Made by a program: the position numbers and the translations under genes. 64,000 nucleotides of DNA, taken from NCBI GenBank assembly GCA_026119935.1, contig JALRMH010000004.1:1116001-1180000 (forward strand). Direction: 5' to 3'. Shown piece after piece: positions 47,286 through 58,565 of this stretch; within the stretch, counting starts at the first letter, position 1, and each line of letters opens with the position of its first letter. This stretch comes from Endothia cerciana. Taxonomy: Eukaryota > Ascomycota > Sordariomycetes > Diaporthales > Cryphonectriaceae. Under the pieces are notes generated by a model that ran no database searches, was not told where the DNA came from, and was given only the letters and a program-made list of their open reading frames with translations.

Positions 47286-50200
47286 AGCCTCTGCTGCCTC
47301 TGCTACTCTGGAAATAGCACCATGCGCCGAAACATCGAGAGCTGCGAGGAGGATCTACAAGCCAACCTGGAAGGGCCAGCGCAGCGCATTCGCAAACTGT
47401 CGTAATCTTGTCGCGCGGCCCACCGTTCTGTCATCGGAGGCGGATCGAAACTTGTCAGGGGTCCTGTCCCTTTCATGGCTGGCAGCCGTCATCGGTCGTT
47501 ACAGCCACAGCCTAAGCAGGAAGCCGAGAGGGCGGCAGCAAAGCGTGCGATCAAGGACGTTGGAGACGCAAAAGCTGCCAGCCGCGATTCGGACTAGACC
47601 AGCGGCGCGCTCTTGCGCGAACCGGGCTCTGATCGGCCTAAGCTACCGATGCATGATTCCAGACGCCTGGTCAGGTCGTGCAGCGCAAAAGACAGCTTCT
47701 CACGGGCAGTAGATGTGCGATGACATGAGCTTCCCCCCTAAAACGAGGGAATCCACTAAGCGATGCCTGCATCCGGGTGGTGGTCCAGCAGTCTGGCTGC
47801 CGCCAATCGATCGAGCGTTTCGACCTGTCAGGCCTGTCTCAGGCGGGCCACCACGGGGTGGTCTGTATGAATCATGATTGCGCCCCGGGTCTCGTGGCCC
47901 CCGCCCAAGGACTGCAAGGTCAGATATTGGGTACTATGTCGCGCAAGCTCTGAGGCCATGGAAAGGGGACAAGGAAGGCGACACAATCTACTGTCAGTCT
48001 GGCTAGCCTTGTATCCTCGACTCCAGACTTTGTGTAGTGATGTGCGAGGTGTTGCCAGCCAGCGACGAGAAGCTTCCGAGTGCCCGCGCAGGCACCGTCT
48101 CGTGATTCGCCAGATCAGGGTTCGTCGACTCATGTCCCTCGGGACGGTGAGCCTAGGCCAGAACTCTCGATGTGTGTGAATGTTCAAGCTTGGTCAAGTG
48201 ACCTGTTGTCGCCCATCCTCTGCTGTGTGTGTGCGCGCGAGAAGAGGAAGGCGATCTGAAAGTTAAGGCAGGTAGAGGAGGCTGCGTATTGCTGTGTTGG
48301 TCGAGAAATGTCCGCTTCAGGAGGCGGGCGCGGTGTGTGTGTGTGTGTCGCATGCATTGCACCTTGATGGTGCAACCCCGTCGTTGGGCGAGCCAGCTTC
48401 CCGATACGAGGATCTGGTCTGGTCCGGACTCAAGCTCCCCGATCTACCTGCTCAGTGATGGGTATGCGCTGCAATGCGATGCTATGCGAAGTCTACTCAT
48501 CCGCGCAAATGCAGGTTCTGCGCCGCAGTGGAAGGCGTGCTGCCCTCGATCTTGATACAGGATGCCACTCGCCTACAACGCTACTACGCGGCCGGCGTGC
48601 TATTGACGAGCGATATTCCAGACCACCTCCCTTATCCGCTGCTCATGGTCGCAAGTCCAGAATGGTATGTAGGGTTGTCCAGCATATAATAATGAGTCGA
48701 GGTTGTCATTCCTGCTGGTGAGGGAGGGACGTCCGGGGTCAGGGACTTGGTCTGCTGCGCTACAGGACCAGACGCGAATGCGCCAGACAGGAACTGACGT
48801 GATCGCCATTCCATCACCTTGCAATCTTTGCAGTCCAAAATAGTCTCTTCTGATGGACGCACTCTGTTTCCTCCCGGAGACCATTCTCGATGGTTCAATG
48901 CTGCTGCTGCCGCTTCTGCTTTCTGCGACTGATGTGGATCCCATGCAATGCAGGACAAGTGCCGTGAGCTGCTGAAGTGGCAGCACCAGCCCGCTGGTCC
49001 CCTCGAAGCCGAGGGCGAATTGATTTGATTGCGCGACGCATCATCAGACAATCGTCCACCCATCTGTTCGCTATGGAGCCACGGGTCTCGCGGATGTTGG
49101 GCGAGCAGGGGTCCGCCTGTCTGGCGAGTGTCGCGGCCGCCCTCGACGGGGCTGGGACGGCTAGACAGAGCCCCCCTCCCCTCTTAGCTCCTGTTGCGAC
49201 AGCACAGGACAGTCCGGTCGCATCCAGCGCTTCGCGGCTCGCGCTGTCCTGGGCGCACTCGACGGGGCCTATCCCGTCCGAGGGGCGGTGACATCTCAGA
49301 CCATGAGCACGAGATCTCGCCAGAGACCAGAATCGCACGGCAGCCCTCGCTCAACCGACGCCGACCAAGACCGCAGCCAAGCAATTGGGAGCATCGTCGG
49401 AGGCGGCACGCCGCATGGTCGACATGAGTCTCATCCTGAGGGCCTAGAGGGTCGAGATGCAGCAGCAGTGGGGTCCAAGCCGTGATTGAGCCCACTTTTC
49501 CTTGATTGCATGCATCGCCCCCGGCAATCGTTCGCCAACTCAATCTGAAGGCAATTGAGATGCAACACTGCGTTGTCCGCAGTACCTGCAAATGGGTTTG
49601 CGCCTCGAAGGAGCCAGATTCAAGGTGCTTCAGGATGGGAATGCGACGGCTATCCTACTGGCCAGAACAGGCGCTGGCAGCCCAAAAGCGGGCCCTGTGG
49701 CCCACTACGGCCGGGTGCTGCGCCAACGCCCTTTAAATCGCCGTACTTTACCGGATCGAAGCCCTCCTTCTTGCGACGCCATATCGATGCGCAAATCCAT
49801 TCCAATGACGACTGACCGTGGAGATGATATCGGCGGGTATGGGAGATGTCTGATGTGTGTGCGGGCACGATGATGTCGAGGATTGCCAGCTTGCAACAAC
49901 AGAATGGTCCACTTTGCAGGATGGTCAAGCGAGGGTCATGTGACCGCGGGTAGCCCTCGCGTTGAGTGCTTCAGTCCGTCGCGTGAGTGGATGGGATCAG
50001 TTTCACCGCCAATTCTCCCCAAGCCAGCATTTTCAACCTGCTAAAAAAATATTATTGGGGCTCTACAAGATACGCGCCCCAGCTGCATCCCTTTTCTAAA
50101 ATGTCAAACGCTGTGGGTCGTCCTCTGTTGAGGTGTCGTCGAGGTCAGTGTCGATTTGGGTGACGCGCCGGCCTGTGCACGTCATCTGGTCGAGAGATGG

Positions 50201-51419
50201 AGAAACAACTCGGGCCGCGACAAGGGGGCGGGCGGTCGCCGACGCAACCGACATGGTCTGTGCTCCTGCCACTAGCGCGTCCTGGCGTCCCCCCAATCTG
50301 GACCCCTGCACAAGTAAACAAATCGATCTCACTTTGGGCACTTCTGCTTGCCCCTCGTGGGAGAGGGGAAAAGAAAAACAATCCGCCTGGGCCTCCCTCC
50401 GCCCCACGTACCGTACTCCCCCAGTCCAGCTCACCTACAGAGATCGCACCTCAAGATCCATATTTCGACAGATCGATCCCCGCCAGGCTTCAGGGACGAC
50501 CCTCACGAGTATCCATCCTCGAGGGGTCCATGTCTGGTCAGGTACAAGGCCATCTCGACTCTGGGTCACTCACTCTCCTTCCCGTTCCAACTAGCCAGTC
50601 TTACGCTCCTTACAACGCGGTCTGATATTTACAAGGTACGTCGCTTTGTTATTAGGACCTGATGCTCCCACATACCAAAGCAGGCCAGACCCGGCCAGGC
50701 CATCATCAGCACCTGAGGTACCTGCGTGTCCCTGCAAGCGTACACACCATCTTGCCTGCGTTGGATGCACCCTTCCCAGGATTTCACCCGCCGCGCCAGA
50801 GCTCGCAGCCCGATCATCTATCTCCTCCCCCCCCCCCCCCCGATCTCACGGTGCCTACCTCGCATCGCCATCACACATACACACACGCGTGCGCGCATCC
50901 AACGCTGAACCCACAAGCGGACGCACAGTTCTGTTTATTGCGCAAAGTTTCCCGTCTCGCTTGGCGGCCTCCCCAGTCTTACCTCTTTTTCCACTTCCAC
51001 GGGTTTTGACATCGACCCCTCCACCCTCCAGGATCATCGACTTCTCCATTCGGGCTTTAGACTTGACCATCACCCAGACAACCGACCATTCCTCGGACCC
51101 TCAACGACACATCCGGCTATAGCCCTTCTTTTCTATCTACTACTCCGTTCCCCTACTTCGAACAACACATTCCCTCCCGCGAAACCCCCTCTGCGACCTT
51201 CAACCAACCGAGGGCGACGACTCCATCCACCACGCCACGGCCCTTGTCACGTCTCTTGATGAATGTCTGCGCGCCACGCCTTGTTTGATTGCCTCATCGA
51301 TACCGAGCCTCCCTTTACCCTCCCTCCCCCGCAGATCTCGTAGTACCTATTGCGCTACAGCAGCAACATTCAACATCTCCTACAACTGGATACCTTCCGT
51401 TCCTCCTGAGAAAACCACA

Positions 51420-53632
51420 ATGGATGCCAAAGTGAGTCAGGCCTGAAGCCTCACCTCTGGTTCTGGTTTACCCAGCCCTCTGTTCATCTTGGCTCTCCTG
51501 CAGAGCCCCCACCACCTCTCTCTCCCAGCTTTGTCGCGGAGGCCAGGGCCCGGCCTACACTTTATACAACAGAAGCTAACTCTTTCCCTTCATTCGACAG
51601 CCCCACCGACCGCTGCGGCCCTTTGCGGCGCAACCTCTCCGCAATGAGAACGCGCCCATGAACTCGACCGTGCCCAAGGCCAAGAGCTTCGATCCTCAGC
51701 TTGTTCTCCCTCAGAGCACGATCGCCGGTAGCTTTAAGGGTACCGCCAGGCGCACTGCCTTTGGAGACCTGAGCAACACCACAGGAGCCACCACTCACCA
51801 CTCCATCGCCGTCAACGGCCTCGGCAAACACGCCCTCCCCGTGGCCACCACAACGACCAAGATGATTCCTTACAAGGATGACAACAAGGAGAATGCCGTC
51901 AAGGCCGGCAAGATAAAGGACACCTTCCTCCGTCCGGCCCAACGCCCTTCCAATAGTCTGAAACCGTCGGCGGCTCCCCACGGCCTTTCCGGGCAGGTCG
52001 ACACCCGAGCCCAGCCAGTGGTCAAGCAGACCGGGGCCAGGAAGACGACTATGATCTACCACGATGAGCACCAACAAAAGCCCCAGGTTCTCAGCCGCCA
52101 CTACCGAAGCCAGCCCCAGCTGAAGTCGACGGAGGCCCCTGTCCTGCGCCGATCGGCGAGCAGGCACATCGTCCAGGATGTCGATCACAATGTTGCCGAC
52201 GATGACATCGACGGGACGCCCTACGAGGACGCCATGGAGGAGCTGCCCCGCGAGGACCAGGCATTTCAGTCCTCGTGGATGCCCATGCCGGGCCCAGTTG
52301 GACCACGGATCACCGCTGAGATGGAGCCCCTCCAGCCTGCACCCGTCGCGGCCTCTATGCATTCGCTGCCGTCTGGTCCGGTCATACCAGATTTTGAGGA
52401 GTACTGGGACGAGGAGGATGACGAGGACCTGTACGACGAGCAGGGATACACGACCGCCCACTCCTACAGGTCGTACGGCGACAACACCACGTCTGCGACT
52501 ACCCTTGTTGTTCCAAAGAAGACAGCCAAGGTCCAGAGAGAGCTGGAGGCAGCCAGACGGTTTGTGGACACCAATCGACCACAAGAGGACATTGATGAGG
52601 AGGAGTGGGACGTGAGTATGGTTGCAGAGTATGGCGAGGAGATCTTCGAATATATGCGGGAGCTGGAGGTGAGTGGTTTAACAAGAATTGCTCGATTTCT
52701 GCGGTCAGGCTGACCTCTGGTATTAGGAGCGAATGCTTCCAAACCCCCGCTACATGGAGCAGGTCCAGATCGAGATCCAGTGGTCCATGCGGTCCATCCT
52801 GATGGACTGGCTTGTCCAGGTCCACAATCGATTCGCCCTCCTCCCCGAAACCCTCTTCCTGACCGTGAACTACATTGATCGCTTCCTCTCGAGCAAGATG
52901 GTTTCCCTCGGTAAGCTCCAGCTCGTCGGCGCCACCGCCATCTTTGTCGCGGCCAAGTACGAGGAGATCAACTGCCCCTCCGTACAGGAGATCGTCTTCA
53001 TGGTTGACGGCGGCTACACCGTGGACGAGATCCTTAAGGCAGAGCGCTTCATGTTGAGCATGCTCCAATTTGAGCTAGGCTGGCCAGGCCCGATGAGCTT
53101 CCTGCGTCGCATCAGCAAGGCTGACGACTACGACCTGGAGACGCGGACGCTGGCCAAGTACTTCCTGGAGGTGACTATCATGGACGAGCGATTCGTGGGC
53201 TGTACGCCCAGCTACCTTGCAGCCGGTGCTCACTGCCTGGCGCGGCTGATTCTGAAGAAGGGAGATTGGGTGAGTTTTGACCCTCCGTTCGGTCAATCTG
53301 TCAACAACCTGAAGCTAAAGTCCCTCTGGTCGCTCGCGCACATCCACTACTCGGGCTACACTTGGGCTCGAATCAAGCCCTTGGTTGCCATGATCTTGGA
53401 ATGCTGTCGGTCCCCACAGAAGCACCACCTCGCCGTGTACGAGAAGTACTCCGACCGTCGGTTCAAGAAGTCCTCGATCTTCGTCCAGGATGAGCTTGCC
53501 AGCGGCTTCAACCTCCCCTTCCACATTGCCATTCCCCGACTCTCCTTGTGCAGTGCCATTGATGAGCACTCCGCCCCGATTCGGTTTCCTCCTCCAGAGA
53601 GCAGCGGCGTGCTCATCCCCACCGAGGGCTGA
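51420..53632 (+). CDS. nimE: B-type cyclin (NimE/Cdc13-like)
   Basis: Four exons (51420-51431, 51601-52668, 52727-53269, 53321-53632) encode 644 residues. The mitotic cyclin activates Cdk1. The cyclin box begins near 375 and reads as cyclin B: QWSMRSILMDWLVQVHNRF, ETLFLTVNYIDRFLS, LVGATAIFVAAKYEEINCPS, then the second fold with PSYLAAGAHCLARLIL. Degradation signals lie in the N-terminus: a D-box (RTAFGDLSN, 55-63) and a KEN box (100-102). The tiny first exon codes MDAK; intron 1 is 169 nt with a GCTAAC branch. The last intron (53270-53320) is 51 nt with an AAAG acceptor; retained, it would add 17 residues in frame. I place it because it interrupts the family stretch GDW...HYSGYT. Confidence 0.93.
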
Positions 53633-56277
53633 GCGACCATCCCGCCATCAGGACTCGTTCCGGTACCTTTGCATCTTTGTATATGCTCAGGAAGACAGAT
53701 ACCTACAACACGTCTCCCGCGCAGGTGTGACTTGTTGCTTATCTGGCTATCACACACCGCATCTGGCATGAAACGAGGCTTCCGTAATATTTCTCTGCAT
53801 AGGAGACCTTCCAGCAGGGCGCGACAAAGCCGGCGCTACTAACGATCCTGTCACCACGCCGCTGGTCACATCTGATGCACCATTCTTGGCTGCGATAATC
53901 GTCTTCTTGTCTCCGCAGCGGGCCGTCCCTATCCCACGCATCCGCCTTCCTGCCACCAACTCCCAATCTCCTTCCTCGACATCGGCTGCCGGTGGCCCTC
54001 AAACGGAACCACGGGTGACAAACATCGTGCGCTTTCCTCCTCTCTATGATACCTTCCCAAGATACCACTGAACTTGACGATGCCTACGACTCACGAGGGA
54101 CGAATTGTGGCTGTTCTCTTTCCTTCATCCTGCACGGCTTTTCGATGCATTCTGCGGCATTTCTTTCCCCTTTTTCCTACACATTAATCTTGCGGCCGCA
54201 AAGAAGGTGAGCGAGCGGGCTTTTGCATGGCGTTCGGGGGTTTAGGCAAGGGGACACTAGAATATACGGGCATGGCAAGCACGCCAGGGGCGAGGCAGAG
54301 GAAAAGGGCACAAAAGGACGGACTGGTAGAGCCTGGCGGCACGAGGCTGTTTTATGATCGCCCACAATCACCGTACGGGCATGCGCACTGGGACTCCACA
54401 CGTGTGGCTCTTCCTTTTTCTTATTTTCTCTCGTTCGACGTTTCGGAAGCAGGACAACGTTGGCCTCGGAGGGAAACAGCTCCGGCGAGAGCTAACTAGG
54501 CGACGATGATGATGATTGTGTATGAATTATAATTGAATTTAGACGAGCAAAGAAGGCTATTGATGTTAATGTCTATGCTGGACGAGAGTGCTTGCGAGTG
54601 TCCAACTCAAAAGGAGAGACTAGACAACCCCCGCCGTCAGGAAAACAAACCCCTCGAGGATCGTCCGCGGAATGCTAATGAACAAATCCTCTTCGCTGCC
54701 GTTATTCGCAAGGCTGCCTTCTGTCTAAACTTCGAGAGGCTCATTCTCACCCAACAGGCAACGTCCGCTTCTACAACGTGGGAACTTACGGCGCAAAACA
54801 GCATACAGTATGGGCCTCAGGCCTGCACCCAGACCTGAGGACTTTGCGCGCTGACTACTCTACGTCAAGCCCAATGGCTGGCATGGAGGATCTCCATGAG
54901 ACAGTCCAGGTTGCTCAACATGAGAGCAACCATAGCAACCAGGGCAACCAGGGCAACCAGGGCCGTCGGGAATATGATATTGTCACAATATGGTATTCAG
55001 CCATCTCGACCCCCCAGCTTGCGGGCCATCTGCTGAACGTCCTCCTGCCAGAGGCTCCAGAGCTCCCGGCCTCGTGCACTCAGATATGATATAGACAAAC
55101 TTTGCAAGGCGTGTCTCGTGCGAAGCCCAGGGACCTGCCTAATCACAGGCCGAGGGCCCTGCAGGTCAACGATGCTTTTGCCGACCGGGAGATGCCTGGC
55201 ACAACCATCCAGGTAGGAAGACGGGGTAGGAGGCGATCGGCTGTCGCGTGTGTCTCTCGTCAAGCGTACCAGTCTGGTCTCGGGATCTCGAGTGTAAGTC
55301 ATCTTGCATCGGGGACCCACTCCGGACCTGCACCTGAGGCCTATCTTTTGTGGCGGCGAGCGCACGCCATATCATCAAGCAGGGTCGACAGCCGCCCTGG
55401 ACAGATCGACTTCTTCGGAAAAGACCGGCAGCAGTACTCGAGAACTTCAGAGGCGTCGAAGGCAAGGACATCATCATCAGTATCCAACAAAGAAATATCT
55501 GCTCTCTTCTTCACAAGCCCTAGGATCTAGCCTCCGGGATGAAGGTCTGTTGCCCTTCACTCAGGCTCTTCAAGAAAAACCATAGCACTACTACCATAAC
55601 ATGTACATGGAATGTTTGTATGGGAGGTAGCTTAGTCTGAGGTCATCTCGGAACTTCGGGAGAACATACAACCGCTAGCGCGCCCCCATCCAGCCTAGCG
55701 CCTGGCGGGAAGGGCCGGGGGACCCCATGGGCAGGCAAACCCCATCTCCAGTTGTCCTTCCCCCAACTCGTTCGTTTCGCGCCGTGCTCCAAAAAAAAAT
55801 CCAAAAAAATCCACCTGCGACACTGCGACGTATTTCGCGCACCCTACCAGTTCCCTCCCCTTTGGGATATGTTAACGACACCCTGTGTCGCTTGCCAGCT
55901 TTAAGACATTCGTTGAAGTCGCAAAGGACTGACTCTCTTTTAGATTCATTACCATCAAATTCGTTCTCCCCTTGTCCTCCTGTCGCAACTTTGCACCCTG
56001 AGTGGACTTGGTCTGCAGAGGCCACTTATCAGCTCGGAAAGGCGGAGGAGCTGACAAGGAATCGTATCCACCGAGACCGCTCCTTGAGTCAACAGTTGAA
56101 CAAAACCACACAATCTGCCCTTCGGAAGCTGATCGGAGCATCCACCCCAGTTCACAGGTCCTCCCATGTTTTCGCTGCAATAGGAGCTGTCGATTGCCAC
56201 CAAGAACATCCCCACCAGCTCCTGTCCTTCCCTAATTCCATCCCCCCTCTAGTTGTCGCCGCAAACCATCCCCCACC
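53633..56277. other. Intergenic between cyclin B and the carrier gene
   Basis: About 2.6 kb. It includes the GCAACCAGG minisatellite, an A-rich stretch at 55790-55810 and the carrier leader from about 55840. No gene is supported. Confidence 0.45.
54926..54961. repeat. GCAACCAGG minisatellite
   Basis: Three perfect nine-base copies (54935-54961), preceded by one imperfect copy (GCAACCATA). Confidence 0.85.
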
Positions 56278-58565
56278 ATGTCAAAGGTAGTTGCGGTGAA
56301 GGAGGCTGTCAAGGAGACCCTCATTGGCTCTGAGGAGCCAGTGCAGGTGTCAGCTCAGGCAAAGGCGCGCTTCAACTCGAATGCCATTAAGGATCCTGAG
56401 TCTGGCGAGTTGGTCATGGGCCCTGACGAGTTCATCAGTGCTGTTGCGCCGCCAGATGAGGACTATGTGAGTCCCCTTGTTCCCTTCCCCCATCGAACCC
56501 CGACGAGAATCCCGCGTCGTGGCTATCAGGGGTCAGACAACTGATAAGGCCGTACACAAAAACAGCACAAGATCAAGCGCGACCAGTACTCCCTCCTATT
56601 TCAAGTCGCCGACCGACAAGGCAAGGGCAAAATTACCATTGCGGACTGGTTCTACTTTGAGAACATCCTGAACAAGCCCGACGCGGAGTATGAGATCGCA
56701 TTCCGCCTTTTCGACGTCGACAGGCTCGGATACGTCAAGTATGAGGACTTCAAACGCCTCTATGAGCAGAACAAGGGGTCGGACAGCCTCGGTTTCGACT
56801 GGAACTGCGAGTGGGCCAAGCTGTACACGGGCGGCAACAAGCGGCGCCACCACATGGACTACCAGCAGTTCTCGCAGATGCTGCGTGGCCTGCAGGGAGA
56901 GCGCATACGACAGGCGTTTATCCAGTTCGACAAGAATGATGACGGCTTCATCGAGCCCGAGGACTTCGAGCGCATCATCCTGGAGACCTCGAAGCACAAG
57001 CTGTCCGACCACGTCCTGGAGAACCTCAGCACCTTGTGCAACATCACCCAGGGCAGCAAGGTGTCGTACGCGAACGTGCGGGCCTTCCAGAACATGATTA
57101 AGGAGATGGATCTGGTGGAGCTCATCGTTCGCAAGGCCTGCACCAAGAGCAGAGACGGCAGGATCACGCGCGCCGAGTTCTTGAACCAGGCCGCCAAGAT
57201 CACCCGCTTTTCCCTGTTCACGCCCATGGAGGCCGACATCCTGTTCCATTTCGCCAGCATGGACGAGCCTTCGGGCCGTCTCGGCCTGCGCGACTTCGCC
57301 AAGGTACTCGACCCGTCGTGGAGGAGCCCATCTGAGGAAGACGGCGCCGGTAGGGCCGCGCTGTCTCAGGCCAAGTCGAAGACAGCCGCGGTCCTTTCTC
57401 AGGTCCTCGAGTCTGGGTACAACTTCATACTCGGAAGCGCGGCAGGCGCTTTCGGCGCCTTCATGGTCTATCCGATCGACCTGGTCAAGACGCGCATGCA
57501 GAACCAGCGGACCGCACAAGTTGGACAGGCATTGTATAACAACTCGATTGACTGTTTCAGGAAGGTCGTGCGGAACGAGGGTGCTCTAGGCCTATACTCG
57601 GGTGTGCTGCCGCAGCTCATCGGTGTCGCGCCTGAGAAGGCTATCAAGTTGACGGTGAACGATCTCGTTCGTGGCTGGTTCACCGACAAGAAGACCAATC
57701 ACATCCACTTTGCCGCCGAAGTCCTCGCTGGTAGTAGTGCGGGTGCTTGTCAAGTGGTCAGTACCCTAAACCCAACCAACAACCAACGACACGCGATGTA
57801 TTCTTTACTGACAAGCTCCTGTGGCAGGTCTTCACCAACCCTCTCGAGATCGTCAAGATTCGTCTCCAGGTGCAGGGAGAAGCCGCCAAGAAGGGAGCCA
57901 AAGGTGCCGCCCCGAAGAGATCCGCCATGTGGATTATCCGTAACCTCGGCCTTGTCGGTCTTTACAAGGGAGCGACAGCTTGTCTGGCCCGCGATGTCCC
58001 ATTCTCGGCAATCTACTTCCCCACGTACAGCCACCTCAAGAAGAACGTGTTCGGCGAGTCGCCCACCAAGAAGCTTGGCATCTTCCAGCTCCTGACGGCT
58101 GGCGCGATCGCGGGCATGCCCGCCGCGTACCTGACGACGCCATTCGACGTGATCAAGACGCGCCTGCAGGTCGAGGCTCGCAAGGGCGAAACCAGCTACA
58201 ACGGCCTGACGCACGCCGCGAAGACGATCCTCAAGGAGGAGGGTCCCCGCGCCTTCTTCAAGGGAGGTCCAGCTCGTATCCTCCGTTCGTCTCCACAGTT
58301 CGGCTTCACGCTGGCGGCGTACGAGGTGCTCCAAAGCGTGGCCCCTTACCCAGGCAAGAACGCATCGGGTCCGACCGCAACGGGCGTTTCCGAGGCCTTG
58401 TCGACCCTGCGAGAAAAGATCGACACGAGCCCCTTCGGCAGGAGTCGAAACGCCTTGAAGATCATTCTCGATGTCGATGAAGATTTCGGCCGTGTGCGCC
58501 TGCCCGACCAGAAGGGCTGGAAGACCCTGCCCGGCTTCATGCAGGGCAGTGACCCAAAGGCATAA
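56278..58565 (+). CDS. agc1: Mitochondrial aspartate/glutamate carrier with EF hands (AGC/Aralar type)
   Basis: Three exons (56278-56466, 56566-57756, 57828-58565; introns 99 and 71 nt) encode 705 residues. The N-terminal half carries an EF-hand region like that of animal Aralar and citrin, with a clear loop DKNDDGFIEPED near 185-196; other EF loops are degenerate. From about 345 the three carrier repeats follow, each with its signature: PIDLVKTRMQ, PLEIVKIRLQ and PFDVIKTRLQ. The protein sits in the inner mitochondrial membrane and exchanges aspartate for glutamate in the malate-aspartate shuttle; the EF-hand half faces the intermembrane space. The second splice rebuilds CQVVFTNP in frame (GTCAGT donor). 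A short Gly/Lys-rich C-terminus ends the protein. Confidence 0.95.

Larger units (their letters stand above)
44292..51419. other. 7.1 kb interval without a supported gene (divergent promoters)
   Basis: Lies between the starts of the zinc-cluster gene and cyclin B. The first kilobase (minus strand) looks like leader with splice signals, and the last 800 bp is the C/T-rich cyclin leader. Between about 45,250 and 50,600 only open frames without family features occur, the longest being 46978-47712. Repeats and a C-rich tract near 45965 are present. Regulatory DNA or a non-coding RNA is possible. Confidence 0.5.

Noticed and set aside
57757..58095. Read-through of the carrier frame past 57756 to a stop at 58095.
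   Set aside because: A GTCAGT donor and a GGCAG acceptor restore the family phrase CQVVFTNP; the read-through gives nonsense.
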